Shown here one piece after another: positions 1-5,175 of a stretch of DNA of 5,175 nt. Within the stretch, counting starts at the first letter, position 1; each line of letters opens with the position of its first letter. The DNA is taken from positions 1 to 5,175 of the forward strand of contig CAZGKT010000083.1 in NCBI GenBank assembly GCA_964525605.1, in the 5' to 3' direction. The notes under the pieces are model-generated. The model had not been told where the DNA came from. It saw only the letters and a list, made by a program, of their open reading frames with translations, and did not search any database. This DNA comes from CAVTWJ01 sp964525605 (GTDB lineage: Bacteria > Oederibacteriota > Muellerivitia > Muellerivitales > Muellerivitaceae). The position numbers and the translations under genes were made by a program.

Positions 1-28
1 AACCCTGAATAATCGCATGATGGGTTTT

Positions 29-73
29 CTTCTAAGCAGTGGGTCACCGGTTCGATCCCGGTCAGGCGCACCA
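29..73 (+). pseudogene. 3' fragment of tRNA-Arg(UCU), probable att-site remnant
   Basis: The stretch reads as the 3' part of a tRNA. It has a 7-base anticodon loop at 29-35 with TCT at 31-33, the 3' side of the anticodon stem (36-40), a variable loop (41-45), a perfect T-arm (accgg / ttcgatc / ccggt, 46-62), the acceptor 3' strand caggcgc (63-69), discriminator A and encoded CCA (71-73). The 5' side is missing. Bases 24-28 (gtttt) do not match the expected actgc, and 1-23 hold no D-arm or acceptor strand, although the window has room for part of them. The sequence differs from the intact tRNA-Arg(CCG) at 534-610, so it is not a copy of that gene. A fragment running from the anticodon loop to CCA is the usual product of tyrosine-integrase insertion into a tRNA gene. 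I infer an element ending here and lying to the left. The exact left limit of the fragment is uncertain by a few bases. Confidence 0.75.
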
Positions 74-370
74 TTCTTCAACAGCTACCCAACAAAAAGG
101 CTTCTTTCGCTTCGCTTTTCAAGTTAGGCTAGCCTTACTGATAAGTCTTTTCTCCCAACCTTATAATCAAATTAATCTTTACAATTCAGTGGTCAAAAAT
201 TACACTTTTATGGCTTTTCTCCCGGACCCTTTTTTCTCGCGAAATCATGGGAAATCAACCTGCTGGTGAGCCCGGTTTGGATGGGCCGCCAGCTTGTTTG
301 TTTCTGGCCTTTTGGCCGGTTGGGGAGCGGCTGGGATGGCACCGTCCCTGACCCCGTTTCGGAAATGCAT
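74..370. other. Non-coding spacer upstream of the tRNA cluster
   Basis: No convincing gene lies in these roughly 300 bases. The stretch from about 110 to 235 is AT-rich with several T-runs and is the likely promoter region for the downstream tRNA cluster. From about 265 the sequence becomes GC-rich, with two small hairpin-capable segments: ctggcc-tttt-ggccgg at 304-319, and a 6 bp stem at 333-348. Neither has a proper T-run after it, so I do not call a terminator. If the tRNA fragment at 29-73 marks the end of an integrated element, this spacer is the old sequence that lay downstream of the original tRNA-Arg gene. Confidence 0.6.
178..206 (+). promoter_or_regulatory. Candidate sigma-70 promoter for the tRNA cluster
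   Basis: TTTACA at 178-183 matches the -35 consensus at 5 of 6 bases. TACACT at 201-206 matches the -10 consensus at 4 of 6, with a 17 bp spacer. It lies in the AT-rich stretch before tRNA-His and would give a leader of about 160 nt. A perfect TATAAT also occurs at 162-167, but I see no good -35 at the right distance from it. AT-rich DNA produces such matches easily, so this is a candidate only. Confidence 0.3.
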
Positions 371-371
371 G

Positions 372-448
372 GTGGGAGTAGCTCAATTGGTTAGAGCACC
401 AGATTGTGGATCTGGGGGTTGCGGGTTCAATTCCCGTCTCTCACCCCA
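372..448 (+). tRNA. tRNA-His (GUG)
   Basis: The full cloverleaf is visible. Acceptor gtgggag (372-378) pairs with ctctcac (438-444), with one G-U. The D-arm begins gctc at 381. The anticodon stem ccaga/tctgg encloses the loop ttgtgga with anticodon GTG. The T-arm is gcggg-ttcaatt-cccgt (421-437). Base 445 is the C73 discriminator and base 371 is a G that can serve as G-1. This G-1:C73 pair is specific to histidine tRNAs and confirms the call. CCA is encoded at 446-448. It is the first of three co-oriented tRNA genes. Confidence 0.97.
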
Positions 449-454
449 CTTGAT

Positions 455-475
455 CCGGCCGTCCTAACGGTCCGG
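455..475 (+). other. Stem-loop in the tRNA-His/tRNA-Arg spacer
   Basis: ccggccgt (455-462) pairs with acgg and ccgg (467-470 and 472-475) around the loop ccta, with a single bulged T at 471, giving 8 base pairs. No T-run follows, so it does not look like an intrinsic terminator. It could be a processing or spacer structure in a polycistronic tRNA precursor, or a chance structure. The rest of the 85 bp spacer shows nothing I recognise. Confidence 0.35.
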
Positions 476-533
476 GGTTCCCGTACCGAGGTGGAGGGTA
501 GTGTGATTGCTCCCGCGCGAATGCTGGATTGAT

Positions 534-610
534 GCGCCTGTAGCTCAGTTGGATAGAGCGACAGATTCCGGATCTGTAGGTCAGAGGTTCGAGCCCTCTC
601 AGGCGTACCA
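534..610 (+). tRNA. tRNA-Arg (CCG)
   Basis: Acceptor gcgcctg (534-540) pairs with caggcgt (600-606), with a G-U at the outer pair. D-arm gctc...gagc follows. The anticodon stem acaga/tctgt encloses the loop ttccgga, so the anticodon is CCG and reads the arginine codon CGG. The T-arm is gaggg-ttcgagc-ccctc... in the usual position, then discriminator A607 and encoded CCA (608-610). It is the middle gene of the His-Arg-Lys cluster, 85 bp after tRNA-His and 47 bp before tRNA-Lys. Confidence 0.97.
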
Positions 611-657
611 TTTTTTAAATAATGGTGAACGAAGTTTGCCAGGATCAGTTGAGTCGT

Positions 658-733
<76 letters not shown>

Positions 734-783
734 TTATTTTAAATTTCTTGAGGCTCAGTCAGATTGAAGTTATTCGTTTCGAG

Positions 784-788
784 AAGGA
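784..788 (+). promoter_or_regulatory. Ribosome binding site deciding the glycosyltransferase start
   Basis: AAGGA lies 6 bp before TTG at 795 and 12 bp before the in-frame ATG at 801. The spacing favours TTG as the start codon, while codon preference favours ATG. The two choices differ by only two residues (Met-Ile). Confidence 0.55.
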
Positions 789-794
789 ACATCC

Positions 795-2015
795 TTGATC
801 ATGGCCCTCAAAAAGCCCACCCCCCTTTCCCGCTCCAAGTTGCTTAAATCTCAGCCTTTTATTTCGATCGTCATTCCCGTACGGAACGCCGGACGAACAT
901 TAAACGAAACGTTCACTTATTTATTCGGCGGAAAGACAAAGAATGGAAGTTCAATCAGGGGAATCAGATATCCTGTGGATAAAATGGAAGTTATCTTGGC
1001 CGATGGCGATAGTTCCGACAATACGATGGAGATTATTAATAATTGGAAGAGAAATCAAAAGTCAATTCGCTTCGTCAAGGTTCACAACTGCAATTCTCCT
1101 GGCCATGCCCGAAATGCGGCGCTCAAATTGGTCAAAGGAGAATACATACTTTTCACCGATGGTGACTGCGCCCCGAATCAGGATTGGGTTGATAACCTAC
1201 TTGCTCCTTTTTTTAAAGATGCAGAGATTGGAATGGTAGGCGGGGAATTGGGCACCCTTCGGTTCGACCCGGCTAATAAAATGGAGAACTATTGCGAACA
1301 AGTGGGTTTTCTTTCAGTGGGTGATCGGATGCATCTTAAAAATGGAGGCTATTACCCTTCGGCAATTGGCAAAGCTCCCAGGGAAGTTAATGGAAGTCAG
1401 ACCTGCCCCTATTTTGCGCCGGCCAACATGGCTGTCAGCCGAAAGGCTGTTTTGGCATTGGGGAAAAAATATTGGGGCGAGAACATTGCCGAGGATGTGG
1501 ATTTCTCCCTGCGTATTGCAAAGGCGGGGTTTAAACTATTTTTTCAGCCTTCCGCTGTGGTGAAAGTGGTGCCCCGGGCAAGTCTCCGACAGTTTTGCCA
1601 GCAGGTTTGGGGTTACGGTTTTAGCCGTCCGCTCGCGGTTAAGGCTCATGCCAAGAGGGTTTTGGAATTCCGGATTCAATACTTTGGCGACAAATCCATT
1701 CTGATCCCTTTTCCATTCCAAACCATGATTTATTGGGGAGATTTTCACTTCATGCATCTGTTCGGGATTTGGGCCATGGTCCAAACCCTGACAAACCAAT
1801 TTTCTGGAGAGGCTTTGGACGGTAATATTTTTCTTTTATGGGCTGTTTTTTTAGGATTCCTGTTTAAGTATTTTCTGCCGGTGCTTACAATCCAACCCGC
1901 AAAAGATTTCCTATTATGGACTTGGATCCGATATCGGTCTAATTTAGCGATGCTTTTGGGCGGTTTGCAGGGCTCCCTGAATTTTGGGCGCCTGTATGTT
2001 GAATGGAGCTGGTGA
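795..2015 (+). CDS. Family 2 glycosyltransferase (GT-A fold) with C-terminal membrane segments
   Basis: This protein should transfer a sugar from a nucleotide-activated donor to a glycan or lipid acceptor on the inner face of the membrane; donor and acceptor are unknown. Counting from the ATG at 801 (404 residues), the GT-A signature appears in order. ISIVIPVRNAGRTL at 21-34 is the nucleotide-binding strand, and ADGDSSDNT at 67-75 follows. GHARNAAL at 101-108 and FTDGDC at 118-123 carry the DxD-type metal site. PYFAPANMAVSR at 203-214 and the EDVD acidic motif at 231-234 supply the likely catalytic base. The QxxRW motif of processive synthases is not intact (QQVWGYG, 267-273). There is no signal peptide. 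A clear hydrophobic segment spans about 342-364, with weaker ones near 315-330 and 383-395, so the C-terminus is probably membrane-associated. The start is set at TTG 795 for Shine-Dalgarno spacing; ATG 801 is the alternative. It sits 29 bp before the GH94 gene, probably in one operon. By eye it is more AT-rich than that neighbour. Confidence 0.9.
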   Translation: MIMALKKPTPLSRSKLLKSQPFISIVIPVRNAGRTLNETFTYLFGGKTKNGSSIRGIRYPVDKMEVILADGDSSDNTMEIINNWKRNQKSIRFVKVHNCNSPGHARNAALKLVKGEYILFTDGDCAPNQDWVDNLLAPFFKDAEIGMVGGELGTLRFDPANKMENYCEQVGFLSVGDRMHLKNGGYYPSAIGKAPREVNGSQTCPYFAPANMAVSRKAVLALGKKYWGENIAEDVDFSLRIAKAGFKLFFQPSAVVKVVPRASLRQFCQQVWGYGFSRPLAVKAHAKRVLEFRIQYFGDKSILIPFPFQTMIYWGDFHFMHLFGIWAMVQTLTNQFSGEALDGNIFLLWAVFLGFLFKYFLPVLTIQPAKDFLLWTWIRYRSNLAMLLGGLQGSLNFGRLYVEWSW

Positions 2016-2044
2016 GCACCTAAACTCAAAACGAAAGAGGGACT

Positions 2045-4384
2045 ATGCGCTACGGATACTTTGATGTAGACAACAAAGAATACGTGATTGAGAAGCCCGA
2101 CACGCCGGTGCCCTGGATGAACTACCTTCACAACGACGAATATTGCGCCCTAATCTCCAACAACGCCGGGGGATATAGTTTCCACCTTTCCGCCCGAGAC
2201 AAAAGAATTTTGCGTTATCGGCTCAACAACGTTCCCATGGACCGCCCGGGCCGTTACATTTACGTACGCGATGAGGAGGATGGGGACTTTTGGTCGGCAA
2301 CCTGGCAACCGGTCTTGAAGGACCTGGGCGAATATAAAACCGAAACCCGACATGGTTTCGGCTATACAAGGGTCACTTCGGCCTATAAGGGTTTAGAAAT
2401 GGACACCCTTTATGTGGTTCCTGTGGACGACAATCTTGAACTATGGCAGTTGACCTTGACGAACCGTACTTCCCGGCCTAAGACGCTCACCCTAACCTCT
2501 TACGCCGAGCTTTGCCTCTTTTTTGCCCAGAACGACATGATCAATTTCCAGTACACCTATAACATCGCTAAGTGCTTCGAAAAAGATGGAATTATTCACC
2601 ACACCACTATGATCGAGAACGCCGGGCACTATGCCTTTTTTACCGCTGATAAACGTTTTTCTTCCTATGATTGTGACCGGGAAAAATTTATGGGACCTTA
2701 TCATTCCGAAGCCAATCCCCAGGCGGTTCTAAACGGGAAATGTTCCAATTCCGAGGCGAATGGAGGCAATCCCGTGGCCGCCACGGCCATACCGGTTATC
2801 TTGCGGCCGGGCGAAACGCAGACCATTACCTATATTCTGGGTGTGGCTCCTTCCATTTTGGCTGGGGCTAAATTGGCCGCCAAGTACCGCAAAGCTGGAG
2901 TTGTTGAAAAGGTCATGAAGGATTTGAAAAAACATTGGGAGGAAAAGCTTGGCTCCCTGACGGTCGATACGCCAGATCATGACATCAATCTCTGTCTGAA
3001 CCAGTGGAACGCCTACCAGGTTCACACAACCTTTAGCATGTCTCGTGGTCCCTCCATCTACGAGGGTGGAATCGGACGAGGAATGGGTTTTCGTGACAGC
3101 AATCAAGATGTCCTCAGCGTCATCCACAGTGTTCCGCAAAAAGTGAAAAAGCTCATCACTGATTTAGCGAAGAACATGTTTAAGGACGGAACGGCCTACC
3201 ATCAGTTTTTCCGATTGACCGGGGAAGGGGACGGCAAAGGTTATTCGGATGATCCACTTTGGATAATCCTATCCACGACGGCCTACGTGAAGGAAACCGG
3301 GGACGTCAAGTTTTTGAACGAGAAAGTAAACTGGGCGGATGGCGGTTCAGCCACCATGTACGAACATTTGCGGGCGCCCTTGGACTATACCTATAAGAAC
3401 GTGGGGACGCACAAGATCCCTTGCATGGGTTTCGCCGACTGGAACGACACCCTTCAAATTAACGGGCCCAAACCTGGAGAGAGCGTTTGGGTCGCCGAGT
3501 TCCTCGTGAAATGCGCAAGGGATTTCGTAGAGTTGGCGAAAACCCTTGGCAAAACGGCCGATGCGAAAAAATACGAGAAGATGGCCAATGACATGGCCGC
3601 TCGAACGAACAAAGTGTGTTGGGATGGGGATTGGTACGCCATGGCATTTGATGGTTGGGGCACCATGCTGGGTTCCAAGAAGCAAGCCGACGGTAAGATT
3701 TACTTGAATACCCAGACTTGGGCGGTCATTTCGGGAGTGGCTGATTCCAAAAGGGGCCCGGTTTGCATGGACGGCGTTAAGAAATACCTGGATTCAAAAT
3801 ACGGGGTCGCTCTGATGTATCCGGGGTTCAAGCATTTCAGCCCCCGTTTGGGCGGGGTTAGCACGTTCCCACCCGGACTCAAGGAAAACGGCGGCATTTT
3901 CTCGCATGCCAATCCTTGGGCTGTGATTGCGGAGACTATCCTGGGCCGCGCGGATATCGCCATGAAATACTACAAACAACTGCTGCCTACAACAAAGGAC
4001 CAGATTCAGGATGTTCATAAGGCCGAGCCATATATTTACGCTCAGGCGATTGCTTCCCGGGAACACAGGGATTTCGGTTTCGCCCGCAATTCCTGGTTGA
4101 CTGGGGCCGCTAGCTGGAACTTCGTGGCCGCCACTCAATACATTTTGGGGGTGAGGCCGACCTATACCGGTCTGGTTGTGGACCCCTGCATTCCGAAAGA
4201 GTGGAAAGGTTTTCAGGTATTACGCTTGTTCCGCGGAATTGAATACCGGATCAATGTGAAAAATCCCAAGCATGTCAGCAAGGGAGTCACTTCAATAACC
4301 GTGAACGGGAAGAAAATCCAGGGAAACATCATACCGGTTCAAAAGTCTGTGAAAAAAGTCGAAGTTGAAGTCGTATTAGGCTAA
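2045..4384 (+). CDS. GH94 glycoside phosphorylase, cellobiose phosphorylase-like
   Basis: A 779-residue cytoplasmic enzyme without signal peptide. GH94 enzymes cleave a beta-linked disaccharide with phosphate, inverting the anomeric centre, to give alpha-glucose 1-phosphate (or a related sugar phosphate) plus the free acceptor sugar. The N-terminal beta-sandwich (about 1-280) has hallmark blocks: MRYGYFD at 1-7, PWMNYL at 23-28, NNAGGYSF at 39-46, and YRLNNVPMD at 58-66. The (alpha/alpha)6 domain follows, with GFRDSNQD at 348-355 and DWND at 465-468, whose last Asp468 corresponds to the family's general acid. STFPPGLKENGGIFSH at 606-621 and NSWLTGAASW at 682-691 supply phosphate-site His621 and Thr686-Gly687. 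The C-terminal beta-domain contains DPCIPKEW at 713-720. The usual length is about 810-820, and the shortening lies mainly after DWND. ATG 2045 is preceded by GAGGG at 2037-2041 and matches the family N-terminus. Cellobiose is the best substrate guess, but acceptor-site residues differ (see findings). A strong terminator follows. Confidence 0.93.
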   Translation: MRYGYFDVDNKEYVIEKPDTPVPWMNYLHNDEYCALISNNAGGYSFHLSARDKRILRYRLNNVPMDRPGRYIYVRDEEDGDFWSATWQPVLKDLGEYKTETRHGFGYTRVTSAYKGLEMDTLYVVPVDDNLELWQLTLTNRTSRPKTLTLTSYAELCLFFAQNDMINFQYTYNIAKCFEKDGIIHHTTMIENAGHYAFFTADKRFSSYDCDREKFMGPYHSEANPQAVLNGKCSNSEANGGNPVAATAIPVILRPGETQTITYILGVAPSILAGAKLAAKYRKAGVVEKVMKDLKKHWEEKLGSLTVDTPDHDINLCLNQWNAYQVHTTFSMSRGPSIYEGGIGRGMGFRDSNQDVLSVIHSVPQKVKKLITDLAKNMFKDGTAYHQFFRLTGEGDGKGYSDDPLWIILSTTAYVKETGDVKFLNEKVNWADGGSATMYEHLRAPLDYTYKNVGTHKIPCMGFADWNDTLQINGPKPGESVWVAEFLVKCARDFVELAKTLGKTADAKKYEKMANDMAARTNKVCWDGDWYAMAFDGWGTMLGSKKQADGKIYLNTQTWAVISGVADSKRGPVCMDGVKKYLDSKYGVALMYPGFKHFSPRLGGVSTFPPGLKENGGIFSHANPWAVIAETILGRADIAMKYYKQLLPTTKDQIQDVHKAEPYIYAQAIASREHRDFGFARNSWLTGAASWNFVAATQYILGVRPTYTGLVVDPCIPKEWKGFQVLRLFRGIEYRINVKNPKHVSKGVTSITVNGKKIQGNIIPVQKSVKKVEVEVVLG

Positions 4385-4391
4385 AACTTTC

Positions 4392-4434
4392 GGGAGCCTC
4401 CCCGCTTTTGAGGGTGGGGAAGCTCCCAATTTTT
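4392..4434 (+). terminator. Intrinsic terminator after the GH94 gene
   Basis: gggagcctcccc (4392-4403) pairs with ggggaagctccc (4416-4427) in a 12 bp stem with a single C-A mismatch and a 12-base loop. It is followed by aattttt (4428-4434). It lies 7 bp after the GH94 stop codon and should end the glycosyltransferase/phosphorylase transcript. Confidence 0.85.
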
Positions 4435-4484
4435 AAGGATTGGACCTCGAACCGCTTCACAAAAGACCACATTAGTGGGGTTCG

Positions 4485-4513
4485 TTGACAGCCCCCCTTC
4501 ATCATGTTATAAG
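4485..4513 (+). promoter_or_regulatory. Strong sigma-70 promoter with extended -10 for the SpoVS-family gene
   Basis: A perfect -35 TTGACA (4485-4490) is separated by exactly 17 bp from TATAAG (4508-4513), which matches 5 of 6 consensus bases. A TGt extended -10 element sits at 4505-4507. Transcription should begin near 4519-4521, giving a 5' leader of about 35 nt before the start codon. It is the best promoter in the window and makes the downstream gene independent of the phosphorylase operon. The 4435-4484 stretch between terminator and promoter shows nothing else. Confidence 0.8.
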
Positions 4514-4541
4514 AAGCCTGCATTAGCTTTGAGCGGGGAAG

Positions 4542-4547
4542 AAGGAG
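4542..4547 (+). promoter_or_regulatory. Ribosome binding site deciding the SpoVS-family start
   Basis: AAGGAG is 6 bp before TTG at 4554 but 18 bp before the in-frame ATG at 4566. This strong site is well placed only for the TTG. Family alignment alone would allow either start, because homologues begin close to the LKVxAKS block. Confidence 0.65.
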
Positions 4548-4553
4548 CCGCGT

Positions 4554-4835
4554 TTGGTCGGAATCATGACGTTGAAAGTCGCCGCAAAAAGCAATCCCTC
4601 CACCGTGGCCGGTGCTATCGCCAACAACGTCCGGGACGGCAAGAGTGTGGAAATTGTGGCCATGGGACCTGAAAGCATCAACAATACGGTCAAGGCAATC
4701 GCGATTGCACGCGGGTTTCTGCGGGGGGATGGCATGGATGCCTATTTCAAGCCCGAATTCATTCATCTTACGATTGACGGGGAAAAGAAAAGCGCTATTA
4801 AGTTCATTTTGAGCGTAGAAAAAACCGAAAAGTAA
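4554..4835 (+). CDS. spoVS: SpoVS-family (stage V sporulation protein S) small protein
   Basis: A 93-residue protein that matches the SpoVS family along its whole length. KVAAKSNPSTVAGAIA is at 8-23, an INNTVKAIAIARGF block at 42-55, and IDGEKKSAIKF at 74-84. Bacillus subtilis SpoVS is about 86 residues, adopts an Alba-like fold and influences septation and spore coat assembly; homologues also occur in bacteria that do not sporulate. By analogy with Alba it may bind nucleic acid, but the molecular role is unsettled. Start TTG 4554 is chosen because AAGGAG lies 6 bp upstream; ATG 4566 would give 89 residues beginning MTLKVAAKS and is the main alternative. The gene has its own near-consensus promoter (4485-4513) and terminator (4856-4883), so it is a single-gene unit likely to be well expressed. 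No other sporulation gene is in the window, so a sporulation role here cannot be assumed. Confidence 0.92.
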   Translation: MVGIMTLKVAAKSNPSTVAGAIANNVRDGKSVEIVAMGPESINNTVKAIAIARGFLRGDGMDAYFKPEFIHLTIDGEKKSAIKFILSVEKTEK

Positions 4836-4855
4836 TACGATGAATTCTGAGTCTG

Positions 4856-4883
4856 AACCCTGGCCCCTGGGCCGGGGTTTTTT
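4856..4883 (+). terminator. Intrinsic terminator after the SpoVS-family gene
   Basis: aaccctggcc (4856-4865) pairs with ggccggggtt (4870-4879) in a 10 bp GC-rich stem with one T-G wobble and the tetraloop cctg. A T-run covers 4878-4883, with further T-rich sequence to 4888. It starts 20 bp after the stop codon and ends only 6 bp before tRNA-Val. Confidence 0.85.
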
Positions 4884-4889
4884 ATTTTG

Positions 4890-4966
4890 GGGCGAATAGC
4901 TCAGCTGGTTAGAGCACCTGCTTTACACGCAGGGGGTCACAGGTTCGAATCCTGTTTCGCCCACCA
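4890..4966 (+). tRNA. tRNA-Val (UAC)
   Basis: Acceptor gggcgaa (4890-4896) pairs perfectly with ttcgccc (4956-4962). The D-arm is gctc...gagc. The anticodon stem cctgc/gcagg encloses tttacac, giving anticodon TAC (reads GTA). The T-arm is acagg-ttcgaat-cctgt (4939-4955), followed by discriminator A4963 and CCA (4964-4966). A convergent tyrosine-recombinase gene ends 15 bp beyond it. The 3' half of this tRNA is therefore a likely attachment core of an integrated element, with the tRNA left intact. Confidence 0.97.
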
Positions 4967-4981
4967 TATTTTTCAACGGTT

Positions 4982-5175
4982 TTACGACTTCACTTCCTGG
5001 TCGGCAAGGGTCCGTGTCATATCCGTGTCAAACTGCCGCTCCACCTGCCTTAGCGCGTTCACCCGGTCCTGCCGGTCGATCCGGTTGTACCGTTTGAACA
5101 TCGCATAGGTCTTGTGGCCTGATATGGACATGATGACCGAGTCGTTCACCCCCGCCTTCCGCAAGTTGGTCACCG
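4982..5175 (-). CDS. Tyrosine recombinase/integrase, C-terminal part (cut by window edge)
   Basis: Only the last 63 complete codons are inside the window; the gene continues past position 5175. The readable part begins VTNLRKAGV, the stretch that normally follows the HxLRR motif. It then has SGHKTYAMFKRYNRI with the conserved His at fragment residue 20 (GHKT) and the nucleophilic Tyr at residue 29 (KRY). The nine-residue His-Tyr spacing is standard for the family (XerD-like catalytic domain). A tail of about 34 residues, rich in Arg, Gln and Asp, follows the Tyr. The enzyme should catalyse site-specific insertion and excision of an integrative element. Its stop codon lies 15 bp from the CCA end of tRNA-Val on the opposite strand, the classic arrangement of an integrase beside its tRNA attachment site. 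The catalytic Arg and Lys residues lie outside the window, so intactness cannot be judged. Confidence 0.88.
   Translation of the reverse strand, partial: VTNLRKAGVNDSVIMSISGHKTYAMFKRYNRIDRQDRVNALRQVERQFDTDMTRTLADQEVKS

Noticed and set aside
1..73. 3' exon of a tRNA split by a group I intron
   Set aside because: Group I introns end in G just before the 3' exon. There is no G inside the anticodon loop 29-35, and the nearest one, at 24, would leave a non-pairing 5' anticodon stem.
1..73. 3' end of tmRNA (ssrA)
   Set aside because: tmRNA ends in a conserved ctccacca-type acceptor with a G-U at the third pair; here the acceptor is caggcgcacca and a normal anticodon loop and variable loop precede the T-arm.
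126..135. Perfect 10 bp palindrome AGGCTAGCCT
   Set aside because: A palindrome of this size is expected several times by chance in 5 kb and no second copy or flanking symmetry supports an operator.
39..269. Open reading frame of 76 codons starting in the tRNA fragment
   Set aside because: It begins by translating the T-arm and acceptor of the tRNA remnant, then runs through low-complexity AT-rich spacer; no ribosome binding site or family-like sequence.
1745..2131. Long minus-strand frames opposite the glycosyltransferase and GH94 genes (also 2729-3139, 3347-3685, 3794-4138, 4329-4766)
   Set aside because: All are antisense to well-supported genes, lack family-like motifs and good ribosome binding sites, and are explained as shadows of the coding strand.
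4612..4812. Alternative + strand frame inside the SpoVS gene
   Set aside because: Overlaps the SpoVS frame fully and has no recognisable protein features, whereas the SpoVS frame matches its family end to end.
4887..5108. Open reading frame of 73 codons across tRNA-Val
   Set aside because: Starts as translated tRNA (IAQLVRAPALHAGGHRFESC) and then runs antisense through the integrase gene.

Overview
This window is a compact bacterial chromosomal segment. It holds four intact tRNA genes (all with encoded CCA), three complete protein genes on the + strand, and a clear tRNA-linked mobile-element signature at each edge. Base composition is moderate, Shine-Dalgarno sites are recognisable, and the one good promoter is of the sigma-70 type. 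The lineage cannot be named from this sequence. The SpoVS-family gene is compatible with Firmicutes, Thermus/Chloroflexi-type bacteria or uncultured candidate phyla, and does not by itself show sporulation.

Layout. Positions 29-73 are the 3' part (anticodon loop to CCA) of a tRNA-Arg(UCU) whose 5' half is absent; this looks like a copy displaced by integration of an element lying to the left. Positions 74-370 are non-coding, AT-rich in the middle, with one candidate promoter. tRNA-His(GUG), tRNA-Arg(CCG) and tRNA-Lys(CUU) follow in the same direction. About 60 bp after tRNA-Lys comes a family 2 glycosyltransferase gene (795-2015). After a 29 bp gap comes a GH94 inverting glycoside phosphorylase of the cellobiose phosphorylase type (2045-4384), closed by a strong intrinsic terminator. 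A monocistronic SpoVS-family gene (4554-4835) follows with its own near-consensus extended -10 promoter and a strong terminator. tRNA-Val(UAC) starts only 6 bp after that terminator's T-run. On the opposite strand, 15 bp past its CCA end, lies the C-terminal part of a tyrosine recombinase that continues beyond the right edge.

How it fits together. The glycosyltransferase and the phosphorylase are probably one transcription unit. The first would add a sugar from an activated donor at or near the membrane. The second would split (or, in reverse, build) a beta-linked disaccharide in the cytoplasm, yielding a sugar 1-phosphate. The phosphorylase keeps its catalytic and phosphate-site motifs but differs from the canonical cellobiose enzymes, as I recall them, at several acceptor-site positions and in the length of an active-site loop. 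Its true acceptor is therefore the most interesting biochemical question here. The SpoVS-like protein is an independent unit. The outer edges suggest that this piece of backbone sits between two separate tRNA-targeting integrative elements. I saw no CRISPR array, insertion sequence or complete new defence system.
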